Positions 25,032 to 33,311 are shown, counted from the stretch's first letter. The stretch is DNA of 40,322 nucleotides from an uncultured Acetobacteraceae bacterium (GCA_903918195.1 CAIXDS010000378.1:1-40322); one strand, 5' to 3'. Made by a program: numbers and translations. Notes: generated from the letters alone by a model not told the origin.

Positions 25032-25199
25032 TGGTGAACACCTTTTGCTATCTTCGGTTGTGAACCTACCACCATAACGCGAGTTTGGCCACCGAATTTT
25101 CATCTTATAGGAGCATCTTTCACAGAACGAGACGGAACAAAGGAGGAATCTAGCGCGCCAAATGGGCATAGATGTATTTTTCAGTACGAAAGTTCGTTA
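25032..25199. promoter_or_regulatory. ctrA / fliI divergent promoter region
   Basis: This 168-base, AT-richer spacer must carry both promoters. It has one GANTC (25146-25150), the CcrM methylation site known to time ctrA transcription in Caulobacter. I see no complete TTAA-N7-TTAA CtrA box; a single TTAA overlaps the fliI start. AAAAGG, the ctrA ribosome site, lies next to the ctrA end. The first ~44 bases next to ctrA are similar to the leader of the glycosyltransferase gene. Confidence 0.5.
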
Positions 25200-26579
25200 A
25201 TGCGACACACGCTCCTGACCCAACGCAGCGCCGCCGCCCGGGCCGCCCTGAACGACCTGCCCGCCATCCGCCTGGAGGGTCGCGTCGCCGGCGTTGCCGG
25301 CCTTGCGGTCGAGGTGGGTGGCCTGTCGCACCACCTTTCGATCGGCGACCGGATTACCCTGCGCAGCCGCGCCGGCCGCGACGTGCCGGCCGAAATCGTC
25401 GGCTTCCGCGGCGGCGTCGCCCAAACCATGACCTACGCCGCCGCCGACGGACTCGGCCCGGGCGGCGCCGCCCTGGCCGCCCTGCCCGCCTCCGGCGCCG
25501 CCCCTGGTGCGGCGCTCGCGGTCTCGGATGCCTGGATCGGCCGCGTCATCGACCCGCTCGGCCGCCCGCTGGACGGCAGCGGCCCGTTGCCGCGTGGCCC
25601 CGCGCCGCTGCCGGTGCGCGCCGCGCCGCCCGAGGCCACACGGCGCGCCCGGCTGGGCGAGCGACTCGACCTCGGTGTGCGGGTGCTCAACGCCTTCGCG
25701 ACCTGCCGCCGCGGCCAGCGCCTGGGCCTGTTCGCCGCCTCCGGGGTGGGGAAATCCACCCTGCTGGCCATGCTGGCCCGCCACACCGCCTGCGACGTAG
25801 CCGTGCTCGCCCTGGTCGGCGAGCGGGGCCGCGAGGTGCGCGAGTTCATCGAGGACGAACTCGGCCCCGCCGGCCTGGCGCGCGCGACCGTGGTGGTCGC
25901 CACCTCCGACACGCCGCCGCTGATGCGGCGCGAGGCGGCCTACGCCGCCATGACCGTGGCCGAGCATTTCCGCAACCAGGGCAAGTCCGTACTTCTGCTG
26001 ATGGACAGTGTCACCCGGTTCTGTCTGGCGCTGCGCGAGATCGGGCTCGCCGCCGGCGAGCCGCCGGCCACCCGCGGCTACCCGCCAAGCGTGTTCGCCG
26101 AACTGCCACGGCTGCTGGAGCGCGCCGGCCCGGGGCCGGAGCAGCCGGGCCGGCCGGCCGGGCACATCACCGCCCTGTTCACCGTGCTGGTCGAGGGTGA
26201 CGACCACGACGAGCCGGTGGCGGATGCGGTGCGCGGCATCCTCGACGGGCACGTCATCCTCGACCGCCGCATCGGTGAGGGCGGCCGCTATCCGGCGGTC
26301 GACGTGCTGCGCTCGTTGTCGCGGGCGGTACCGGGCTGCAACAGCGAGGCGGAGAACGCGCTGACCCGGCGCGCACGCGGCATCCTGGCCCTGCATGCCG
26401 ACATGGCCGACCTGGTGCGCCTGGGTGCCTATCGCGCCGGCACCGACCCGGCGGTGGACGAGGCCATCCTCGTCGCCCCGCGGCTGGAGGCGGTGCTGCG
26501 CCAGGGTCGCGATGACCGCAGCTCGCTGGCCGACAGTTTTGCGCGGGTACGCACCGCCATTGAAGGAGCGCCGGCATGA
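25200..26579 (+). CDS. fliI: Flagellum-specific ATPase FliI
   Basis: A 459-residue ATPase of the flagellar export apparatus, related to the F1 beta subunit. Marks are IGRVIDPLGRPLDG near 113-126, P-loop ASGVGKST at 180-187, GERGREVREF, Walker B VLLLMDSVTRF, and RGYPPSVFAELPRLLERAG. It works at the cytoplasmic base of the flagellum with FliH and FliJ. The ATG has little Shine-Dalgarno sequence. It overlaps fliJ by ATGA. The gene is divergent from ctrA, which controls flagellar genes in this class. Confidence 0.95.
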   Translation: MRHTLLTQRSAAARAALNDLPAIRLEGRVAGVAGLAVEVGGLSHHLSIGDRITLRSRAGRDVPAEIVGFRGGVAQTMTYAAADGLGPGGAALAALPASGAAPGAALAVSDAWIGRVIDPLGRPLDGSGPLPRGPAPLPVRAAPPEATRRARLGERLDLGVRVLNAFATCRRGQRLGLFAASGVGKSTLLAMLARHTACDVAVLALVGERGREVREFIEDELGPAGLARATVVVATSDTPPLMRREAAYAAMTVAEHFRNQGKSVLLLMDSVTRFCLALREIGLAAGEPPATRGYPPSVFAELPRLLERAGPGPEQPGRPAGHITALFTVLVEGDDHDEPVADAVRGILDGHVILDRRIGEGGRYPAVDVLRSLSRAVPGCNSEAENALTRRARGILALHADMADLVRLGAYRAGTDPAVDEAILVAPRLEAVLRQGRDDRSSLADSFARVRTAIEGAPA

Positions 26580-27001
26580 GTCGCGATCCGCTGGAGACCC
26601 TGGCGCGGCTACGCCGCAGCGTGGTCGAGGATGCCCGCCGCGCGCTGGTCGCCTGCCTGGAGGCCGAGGACGCCGCCAGCACGGCGATGCGCCGCGCCGA
26701 AGCGGCGATTTTCCACGAACAGGATGCCGCCGGCACGCTGAACGCCGGCGACGGCGCGGTCGAGGCCTTCGCCGCCTGGCTGCCATATGGCCGCCAGGCG
26801 GTGGCGCAGGCGCGCGAAGCACATGATCGCGCCGCCGCCGCCACCGTGCAGGCCCGCGCCGTACTGGCAGCCAGCCGCGCCAGCGCCGAGGCGGCCGACC
26901 GGCTGCTCGCCAGCCGGGCCGCCGTCCGCGATGCCGAGGCAGCCCGGCGTACGCAGATCGCGCTGGACGAGGCGGCGTCCCACCGTAAACGCCAGAAATG
27001 A
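26576..27001 (+). CDS. fliJ: Flagellar export protein FliJ
   Basis: A 141-residue protein, almost wholly alpha-helical and Ala/Arg/Glu-rich, as expected for the antiparallel coiled coil of FliJ. It opens with DPLETLARLRRSVVEDARRAL. FliJ sequences are poorly conserved, so the call rests on position: the ATG overlaps the fliI stop, and length and composition fit. It would be the stalk-like partner of the FliI hexamer in flagellar export. Confidence 0.8.
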   Translation: MSRDPLETLARLRRSVVEDARRALVACLEAEDAASTAMRRAEAAIFHEQDAAGTLNAGDGAVEAFAAWLPYGRQAVAQAREAHDRAAAATVQARAVLAASRASAEAADRLLASRAAVRDAEAARRTQIALDEAASHRKRQK

Positions 27002-27058
27002 CCAGGCATCACGCGCAAAAACTTGCCCCCGCCCCCCGGTTGCGGGCATCACACCCGT

Positions 27059-28807
27059 ATGGCGACCTATCCCGACGTCCCCAATAGTGACCTGCTCGAT
27101 CGCATTCCGCTCGATGCCCGGGTCGTCCTCGATGTCGGCTGCATGACCGGCGCCCTGGGCGCCGAGTTCAAGCGGCGCAATCCCGACTGCCGCTACCTCG
27201 GCATCGAGCAGGACCCCGCCGCCGCGCGGATCGCCGCCGGGCGCCTGGACGAAGTCGCCACGAGTTGCGTCGAGGACGAGCCGTTCCCGTTCGGCCCCGG
27301 ACCGTTCGACTGCATCATCTATGGGGACGTGCTGGAGCACCTGCGCGATCCGTGGGCCGTGCTGCGCCAGCATGCCCCGTCGCTCGCCGAGGATGGGGTG
27401 GTGCTGATCTGCATGCCCAACGCCGAGCACTGGAGCTTCGCCGAGCGGCTGCTGCGCGGCACCTGGGACTACGAGCCAGCCGGGCTGTTCGACCACACCC
27501 ATCTGCGCTGGTTCACCGCGGAGACGACGCATCGCGCCCTCACCGCCGCCGGGCTGGTCCCGCTGGACGTGAAGCTGCGCATCTTCGACCGCGACGCCGG
27601 CGAGGCCTTCGTGCAGGCGATGGAACCGGCACTGGCCGCACTCGGCATCGACCGCGAAGGCTACCGCAACCGCGCCCTGCCGTTGCAACATGTCTGGCGC
27701 GCCGCCCGCAGCGCCCCGGCGCCACTGCATCTGATGTCCACCATGCTCGACCATGTCGGCGGGGTGAGCCATGTGCGGGTGGTGCAGCCCATGCGGGCGT
27801 TGGCAACCTGTCCGGGGGTGACCACCGAGGTGGTATCGACCGGTCAGCGCCTGCTCCCGCAGGCGCTGGACGACGCGGCGCGGCTGTTCCTGTTCCACCG
27901 CCCGGTGCTCGCCGGCGAGGGTGGGCTGGAACAGGTGCGCACGCTGATCGCGCATGGCTGGATGGTGGTGTGCGAGTTCGACGACCATCCCGGCTTCCTG
28001 CCGGCGATGCAGCGCGACGACGTGCACAATTTCCGCGCCGTGCATGCGGTGCAGACCTCGACGGCGCCGCTGGCGGCGGTGCTGCGCCAGCACAACCCGG
28101 AAGTGGCGGTGTTCCCCAACGCCATCGTGCGGCTGCCGGAGCCGCGCAACCACACCGACCCCAACCGGCTGACGCTGTTCTTCGCCGGCCTGAACCGCGA
28201 GGACGACTGGCCGCCCTTCCTGGGGGGGCTGAACGCCGCCGCCGCGCTCGCCGGCGAACGGCTGCATTTCCGTATCGTCGCCGATGGCGGGCTGTTCGAG
28301 GCGTTGCAGACGCCGCACAAAAGCTTCGTGCCGCTGTGCGACTACGAAACCTACCAGGACCTGCTGGCGCGCAGCGAGATCTCGTTCATGCCGCTGCGCG
28401 CCAGCACGTTCAACCGCTGCAAGTCGGACCTGAAGTTCATCGAGGCGGCCGCCCACCGGGTGACCGCCCTGGCAAGCACGGTGGTTTACGAAGACAGCAT
28501 CGAGGACGGGCGGACCGGGCTGCTGTTCCGCGATGCCGGCGAGTTGCAGCGGCGGCTGCTGCACCTGCTGGCCGATCCCGCCCAGTGCCGCGCCATCGGC
28601 GACGCAGCCCGCGCGATGGTGGCGCGGCAGCGCATGCTGGCCAGCCAGGTGCCGCAGCGCCTGGCCTGGTATCGCTCGCTGTGGGCCCGCCGCGCGGAAT
28701 TGCACAGCGCGCTGCTCGAACGGGTGCCGGAACTGGCCCGCCCGCCCGCCGATCCGGCGGCGCCGCTGCCGTCCCAGGGCACCGGGATTCTGCTTCCGGC
28801 AGGTTGA
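27059..28807 (+). CDS. Methyltransferase-glycosyltransferase fusion
   Basis: A 582-residue protein. The N-terminal part (about 1-200) is a class I SAM methyltransferase: VVLDVGCMTGALG (22-34), FDCIIYGDVLEHLRDPW and DHTHLRWFT. From about 225 on it is a GT-B-like glycosyltransferase-type region: HVGGVSHVRVVQPMRAL, VCEFDDHP, NAIVRLPEP, and the C-terminal SDLKFIEAAAHRVTALAS then YEDSIEDGRTGLLF. Such fusions modify and build glycans. It follows fliJ after 57 bases on the same strand, suggesting flagellin or surface-glycan decoration. I chose the ATG of MATYPD; a TTG 12 codons earlier gives an odd Pro-rich start. Confidence 0.82.
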   Translation: MATYPDVPNSDLLDRIPLDARVVLDVGCMTGALGAEFKRRNPDCRYLGIEQDPAAARIAAGRLDEVATSCVEDEPFPFGPGPFDCIIYGDVLEHLRDPWAVLRQHAPSLAEDGVVLICMPNAEHWSFAERLLRGTWDYEPAGLFDHTHLRWFTAETTHRALTAAGLVPLDVKLRIFDRDAGEAFVQAMEPALAALGIDREGYRNRALPLQHVWRAARSAPAPLHLMSTMLDHVGGVSHVRVVQPMRALATCPGVTTEVVSTGQRLLPQALDDAARLFLFHRPVLAGEGGLEQVRTLIAHGWMVVCEFDDHPGFLPAMQRDDVHNFRAVHAVQTSTAPLAAVLRQHNPEVAVFPNAIVRLPEPRNHTDPNRLTLFFAGLNREDDWPPFLGGLNAAAALAGERLHFRIVADGGLFEALQTPHKSFVPLCDYETYQDLLARSEISFMPLRASTFNRCKSDLKFIEAAAHRVTALASTVVYEDSIEDGRTGLLFRDAGELQRRLLHLLADPAQCRAIGDAARAMVARQRMLASQVPQRLAWYRSLWARRAELHSALLERVPELARPPADPAAPLPSQGTGILLPAG

Positions 28808-28865
28808 TCGGAGCTACCGCTGCGACCGATCCACGTGATGGGCGTCGTTCTGCGGCGACGATGGA

Positions 28866-30860
28866 TCAGATGCGCAGGCCCCAACGCATGACCGGCCGCA
28901 GAAACGGAGCCATGAAAAGTGCCGCCCGCGCGATCAGTGGGTTCTTCATGACCGGCGACAGCATCACCCAGGTCGCGAGTGCCCGCCTCGGCCCCAGATG
29001 CGGGGCGAGGATAAGAAGATGATCCGCGGCTTCGCCGATGAGCTGTCGGCTCCCTGAGCGAAGCGCTTTCAAATACTCCACGACCATCTGGGGGAAGAAC
29101 CGCGGCGCGATCATGCTGCTGGAGAAACACCTGGTCCGGCGGGCGTCGTCCGGATAGTTAGCCAGCAGCTTGCGGGCATAGGTTGCACGGCTTCTGGCCA
29201 TGCGCGGGGTGTAGGACGAGCTGGTCGGATAAATGCGCCATTGCGACAGCGCTTCATCGACGAATTCATTGTCGTATCCGGCACTGTACAGGCGCAGGAA
29301 CAGATCGTCATCCTCGTACCCGGAGAGCGTCTCGTCAAAGCCGCCCACGGCGTCAAATGCCCGGCGCGAGATCAGCGAAGCGGAGGGGAGAACGAACATG
29401 TCCTCCCGCAGGCAGGCAAACACATCGCGCTTGGGGTGTTGGGTGGAAAGCTTCGACAAAGCGGAACCGACGATCCGGCGTCCGGTCGCGTCGATCTCGT
29501 CGAGATTGCTGTAGACCCACCCCAGTTCCCGCGTGCGCGGCTCGACGAACGGCTGTGCCAATCGTTCCAGATGATTCGGATACCAGGCATCATCCTGGTC
29601 CAGCAGCGCGATGAGATCGCCGCCGGCGCGCGCAATCCCGTAATTGCGCGCCGATGACTGGCCACCATTAGCCTTACGAAACAGCTTGACCGGATATTCG
29701 GCGGCCAGCCGTTCAACCACCGCGGCGCCGTCATCGGTCGAACCGTCATCGACGACGATGATCTCGGCAGCCGGCAAGGACTGGCGGAAAACGCTGCGCA
29801 GCGCCTGCTCGATGTAGCGTGCCCCGTTGTAGAGCGGAATCACCACCGTGATCAGAAGGTCCCGGGCGTCTCGGCCGGTGGTATGGGTTGGCGAGAGAAA
29901 TCCCGAAATGAAGTCCAGATCCGCCCTCGCCGCGCGGAACGCTTCGACATCCTGCGTGCGCAGGGCTTTCCGGCAATCCGCCGCGATCGGCCGGTAGAAA
30001 CGGGGAACCAGCAGGTCGCGGGTATAATATAGTGACCTGACCGGGTCGTCGGGGTAAGCGGCCACGAGCTTACGGGCATAGACGGCGCGGCTTTTCCCCA
30101 TGCGCGGCGAATAAGATGAACTTGCGTCGTAGATCCGCCATTGCGACAACGGCGAATCGATGTATTCATTATCGAATCCGGCAAGGAACAGTCGCAGGAA
30201 CAAATCATCGTCTTCATAGCCGGACAACCGCTCGTCAAATCCCCCCACCGCATCGAAAGCCTCACGGGAGATCAGGGACGCTGACGGCAGGACGAACATG
30301 TCTTGTCTCAGGCAGGAAAAGATGTCCCGCTTGGGATGCTGCGATCCAAGCGTGGTCAGGAACGAGCGGACCAGCATTTGCCCGTCGGCGCCGATCTCGT
30401 CGAGGTTGCTGTAGACCCAGCCGAGTGCCGTCGAACGTGGCCGCAGGAACGGTTTCACCAGTTCCGCCAGATGGTTGGGATACCAGATGTCATCCTGATC
30501 GAGCAGGGCGATGAGATCGCCGGTGGCCTGAGCGGCGCCAAAATTGCGGGCCGAGGATTGCCCTCCGTTGGCCTTGCTCAGCAGCTTGACCGGATACTCC
30601 GCAGCGATCCGGCGAACAATCTCCGCGCCGCCATCGGTCGAGCCATCGTCGACGATGATGACCTCGTCGGCCGAACGTGTCTGCCGCATGACGCTGCGCA
30701 AAGCAGCCTCGATATAGCGCGCACCATTGTACAAGGGAACGATCGTCGATATTCTGGGTTCCCGATACTCTACAGCGCACTCCCGACGATCCAACCTGAG
30801 CGCGGCATCAAGTCCATGCCGCGCGGAGGTGAGGTCGTGTTCGACCAGGAGAACGTGCAT
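28866..30860 (-). CDS. Tandem family 2 glycosyltransferase with CtrA-derived N-terminus
   Basis: A 664-residue protein with two GT2 domains in exact 300-residue register. The first has STIVPLYNGARYIE, DDGST (71-75) and LDQDD (120-124); the second repeats them as VVIPLYNGARYIE, DDGST and LDQDD. HPKRD, LPSASLISR and GYEDDDLFLRL also recur. Before the first domain is MHVLLVEHDLTSARHG, matching the CtrA opening [16 protein letters not shown] chose this ATG because AGAAGG precedes it and the ctrA-like similarity runs through it. Both domains keep their acidic motifs, so both may be active. The gene lies near flagellar genes and is convergent with the fusion gene. Confidence 0.88.
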   Translation of the reverse strand: MHVLLVEHDLTSARHGLDAALRLDRRECAVEYREPRISTIVPLYNGARYIEAALRSVMRQTRSADEVIIVDDGSTDGGAEIVRRIAAEYPVKLLSKANGGQSSARNFGAAQATGDLIALLDQDDIWYPNHLAELVKPFLRPRSTALGWVYSNLDEIGADGQMLVRSFLTTLGSQHPKRDIFSCLRQDMFVLPSASLISREAFDAVGGFDERLSGYEDDDLFLRLFLAGFDNEYIDSPLSQWRIYDASSSYSPRMGKSRAVYARKLVAAYPDDPVRSLYYTRDLLVPRFYRPIAADCRKALRTQDVEAFRAARADLDFISGFLSPTHTTGRDARDLLITVVIPLYNGARYIEQALRSVFRQSLPAAEIIVVDDGSTDDGAAVVERLAAEYPVKLFRKANGGQSSARNYGIARAGGDLIALLDQDDAWYPNHLERLAQPFVEPRTRELGWVYSNLDEIDATGRRIVGSALSKLSTQHPKRDVFACLREDMFVLPSASLISRRAFDAVGGFDETLSGYEDDDLFLRLYSAGYDNEFVDEALSQWRIYPTSSSYTPRMARSRATYARKLLANYPDDARRTRCFSSSMIAPRFFPQMVVEYLKALRSGSRQLIGEAADHLLILAPHLGPRRALATWVMLSPVMKNPLIARAALFMAPFLRPVMRWGLRI

Positions 30861-30904
30861 TGGTGGAGGCCTTCTGCTACCTGCGGTCGCAGACATATCA
30901 CCAT
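30821..30904 (-). repeat. Diverged copy of the ctrA leader and start
   Basis: Aligned without gaps to 24992-25075, 66 of 84 bases match: 34/40 within the first 13 codons and 32/44 upstream of the ATG. Both copies are on the minus strand and keep a purine-rich ribosome site (AAAAGG and AGAAGG) at the same spacing. Similarity fades beyond about 45 bases upstream. This is far above chance and shows common descent of the two gene starts. Confidence 0.88.
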
Positions 30905-31411
30905 TGTGTGATGTTCGCCATAGAACGTTTTCTTTGTCAGGTTTCTTTTGCGGAAGCGGCGGGACAGGTGGGGGTTTAGCCCAGTGACTTAGCAGCGAGT
31001 GATGATCCTGCATCAAAGCCGCTTAATCCAACGGGTTCCGATCCGCACAAATCCGCGTATTTGCGGTATGAATTTGGCAAGATATTACTCTTTGATATCC
31101 ATTCAAAATCTTGGAATATTGGCGGCTATTTGAATCGTAATACATTCATGATCGTCGCAAGGGCGCTGCAAACCCTTTCCAAAACCGGATTATCCGACCT
31201 GTCCCGGCCGGGCGAATTCCGGCCGTCCCGCAAGGCGTGCGGCGTCGGATTCCTCGTACAGGAACGCCTGCACCGCGGTCCGGGTCGCGTCGTTGTGTGG
31301 CGGAATGGCGCGCGATTTCGCGGGCGCCCGGCACACCGGCCCAGACCCGATCGCGCCTGCATGGCGGCAGGGGGCGACGAAAGGCGATCGCGCGCCCTGA
31401 ACAACGCCGCC
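30905..31411. other. Intergenic stretch upstream of the glycosyltransferase gene
   Basis: About 500 bases without a recognisable gene. The middle (roughly 31040-31160) is distinctly AT-rich, unlike the rest of the window, and would suit promoter or foreign DNA. No rplK or other ribosomal protein gene is found here on the strand where one would follow nusG. Confidence 0.5.
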
Positions 31412-31442
31412 AAAAACCACCGGCGCCGGAAGGCGGCGCCGG
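31412..31442 (-). terminator. Intrinsic terminator after nusG
   Basis: On the minus strand CCGGCGCCG and CGGCGCCGG form a perfect 9-bp stem around CCTTC, followed by TGGTTTTTGG. It begins eight bases after the nusG stop. The strength of the stem plus a T5 run makes it the best terminator in the window, and it closes the tRNA-Trp/secE/nusG unit. Confidence 0.85.
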
Positions 31443-31449
31443 GGCGGCC

Positions 31450-31980
31450 TCAGACCTTCTCGACCTGGCCGTATTCCAATTCGACCGGGGTGGAGCGGCC
31501 AAAAATGGAGACACTGACCTTCACGCGGCCCTTCTCCTCGTCCACCTCCTCGACCACCCCGTTGAAGCTGGTGAACGGGCCGTCGGCAACGCGAACCTGC
31601 TCGCCGACCTCGAACACCACGGACGGACGCGGCCGCTCGACGCCTTCCTGGGTCTGCTTGAGGATGCGCTCGGCCTCGGCGTCGGAAATCGGGCTGGGAC
31701 GGGTCTTGGTGCCGAGGAAGCCGGTGACCTTGGGGGTGTCCTTCACCAAATGCCAGACGTCGTCGCTCAGCTCCATCTTCACCAGCACGTAGCCGGGGAA
31801 GAACTTGTGCTCGGCATTGATCTTCTGGCCGCGGCGGACCTCGACCACCTGCTCGGACGGCACCAGCACATCGTCAATCTGGTCCGCGAGCCCCTTCTGG
31901 GCCGCCTGCTCCTTGATCTGCTGCGCGATCTTCTTCTCGAAGCCGGAGTAGACGTGTACCACGTACCAGCGTTTGGCCAT
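31450..31980 (-). CDS. nusG: Transcription termination/antitermination protein NusG
   Basis: A 176-residue protein. The N-terminal NGN domain begins KRWYVVHVYSGFEKKIAQQI and includes EHKFFPGYVLVKMEL. A C-terminal KOW domain follows, with VGEQVRVADGPFTSFNGVVEEVDEEKGRVKVSVSIFGR (split here by description rather than motif). NusG binds RNA polymerase and couples it to ribosomes or Rho. The start ATG is 11 bases from the secE stop, and a strong terminator follows directly. In most bacteria rplK-rplA come next; they are absent here. Confidence 0.96.
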   Translation of the reverse strand: MAKRWYVVHVYSGFEKKIAQQIKEQAAQKGLADQIDDVLVPSEQVVEVRRGQKINAEHKFFPGYVLVKMELSDDVWHLVKDTPKVTGFLGTKTRPSPISDAEAERILKQTQEGVERPRPSVVFEVGEQVRVADGPFTSFNGVVEEVDEEKGRVKVSVSIFGRSTPVELEYGQVEKV

Positions 31981-31991
31981 CAGCTTCTCCT

Positions 31992-32195
31992 TCAGCCCGC
32001 CGCGCCGAACAGCAGGCGCACGAACACGCCGATGATCTGATCGGCAACGAAGAAGAAAGCCGCCGCCATGGCCGCCATGGCGAACACCAGGCCGGTCGTG
32101 ACCAGGGTCTCCTTGCGCGACGGCCAGGTGACCTTGGCGATCTCGCTGCGCACTTCGCGGAAGAACTTCACCGGATGGATAGCCAATCCGCTCAT
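31992..32195 (-). CDS. secE: Preprotein translocase subunit SecE
   Basis: A 67-residue single-span SecE, the essential small subunit of the SecYEG channel. The family motif FFREVRSEIAKVTWPSRKET lies just before the membrane span at about residues 36-58. I chose MSGLAIHP because AAGGAG lies immediately upstream; the frame is open further but runs into the tRNA gene. It sits between tRNA-Trp and nusG, the usual arrangement. Confidence 0.95.
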   Translation of the reverse strand: MSGLAIHPVKFFREVRSEIAKVTWPSRKETLVTTGLVFAMAAMAAAFFFVADQIIGVFVRLLFGAAG

Positions 32196-32228
32196 GCTCC
32201 TTGGTTGCCTTTCGAACGTGGAATGCGG

Positions 32229-32305
32229 TGGCAGGGGTGGAGGGTCTCGAACCCCCAACCTCCGGTTTTGGAGACCGGCGCTCTAGCCAATTGAGCTACA
32301 CCCCT
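32229..32305 (-). tRNA. trnW: tRNA-Trp (CCA anticodon)
   Basis: The minus strand folds as a full cloverleaf: acceptor AGGGGTG with CACCCCT, D arm GCTC/GAGC, anticodon stem CCGGT/ACCGG with loop CTCCAAA (anticodon CCA), and T loop TTCGAGA. A discriminator G and an encoded CCA end the gene. It is directly upstream of secE, as in many alphaproteobacteria. Confidence 0.96.
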
Positions 32306-32430
32306 ACCGGTTCCCGGGAAACGTCGGCGCGCCGTGGCGCCTTCCCGCAATCCGGGTGCGGAGGCGGTAGAAAGAATGTGGCGGGGTTTCTGTCAAGGGC
32401 TGGTTCGCCGAATGCTCGGGAACCGAAGCA

Positions 32431-32491
32431 AAGGAAGGCCAGGGCTCTGCCCTGGACCCGCCAGGCGCCGAGGGGCCCCTGGACCCCATTC
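32431..32491. repeat. Palindromic extragenic repeat, copy B
   Basis: The reverse complement of this 61-bp core matches copy A (13560-13620) at 56 positions, including the hairpin CCAGGGC-AGA-GCCCTGG. A companion small hairpin, AGGGC-GTA-GCCCT, lies at about 32507-32519, right at the dioxygenase stop. It lies downstream of that gene, in the same orientation relative to the upstream gene as copy A has to the 174-residue gene. Confidence 0.9.
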
Positions 32492-32519
32492 GTTAAGGGT
32501 TTCAAAGGGCTACGCCCTG

Positions 32520-33296
32520 CTAAGAGAACGCATAAGCATCCATGCGCAGCATGCCATAGCTGACGCTGGCATGCAGCCGCTCGGCGCGTGACTCGGCGCC
32601 GGCGGCCCCCATCGCCACGAACAGCGGCAGCAGGTGCTCCTCGGTCGGATGCTGCGCCGCCGCGAACGGAGCCTTGTGGCGATAGGTCAGCAGCTCGCAA
32701 CGCCGCCCCGCCAGCAGCGCCGCCTCCATCCACGCCGAAAATGCCGCCACGTCCGGTGCCTCGGGCGCGTCCGCTTCCTGGCCGCGAAAGCGCGACAGGT
32801 CATGGGTGAAACTGCCCGAACCGATCACCAGCACGCCCTGCGCGCGCAGCGGCGCCAGCGCGCGGCCCACCTCGAAATGGTGCGCCGGGCCGAGATGGCT
32901 CTGCACCGAGATCTGCAGCACCGGCACATCGGCCTGCGGATAGGCCAGCAGCAGCGGCACCCAGGCGCCATGGTCCAGGCCACGCGCACGGTCGATGCCG
33001 GCCTGCAACCCGGCGCTGCCGAGCAGATCCGCCACCTGCTCGGCCAGCACCGGGTCGCCCGGGGCTTCGTAACGCAATTCGTACAGCGCCCGCGGGAAGC
33101 CGCCGAAATCATGGATGGTGCGGTTGCGGGCCACCGCGTTCACCATCGGAACCGCCGTCTCCCAATGCGCGGAGGCGACCAGGATGGCCCGCGGCCGGCC
33201 AAGCGCGGCGCCAAGCCCGGCCAGGAAGTCGTGCGCGGGGTCCCGTGTAAGCGCCACCATCGGCGACCCGTGGCTGAGAAACAGGCTCGGCAACAT
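32520..33296 (-). CDS. ygiD: DODA-type (class III extradiol) dioxygenase
   Basis: A 258-residue LigB-fold protein of the 4,5-DOPA dioxygenase/YgiD group. Likely metal ligands and active-site His residues are in FLSHGSP, SAHWE, LDHGAWVPL and the C-terminal AQHPTEEHLLPLFVA. GSGSFTHDL is a further family motif. These enzymes open aromatic rings next to vicinal hydroxyls using Fe2+ or Zn2+; the native substrate is unknown. The start is ATG. A DoxX remnant lies just upstream on the same strand, and the divergent LysR gene may regulate it. The stop abuts an extragenic repeat. Confidence 0.9.
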   Translation of the reverse strand: MLPSLFLSHGSPMVALTRDPAHDFLAGLGAALGRPRAILVASAHWETAVPMVNAVARNRTIHDFGGFPRALYELRYEAPGDPVLAEQVADLLGSAGLQAGIDRARGLDHGAWVPLLLAYPQADVPVLQISVQSHLGPAHHFEVGRALAPLRAQGVLVIGSGSFTHDLSRFRGQEADAPEAPDVAAFSAWMEAALLAGRRCELLTYRHKAPFAAAQHPTEEHLLPLFVAMGAAGAESRAERLHASVSYGMLRMDAYAFS

Positions 33297-33311
33297 GGCA
33301 CACCCTCCCGG

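Noticed and set aside
26609..28705. 698-codon minus-strand frame opposite fliJ and the methyltransferase-glycosyltransferase
   Set aside because: The opposite strand encodes recognisable SAM-binding and glycosyltransferase motifs; this frame is Gln/His/Gly-rich without domains.
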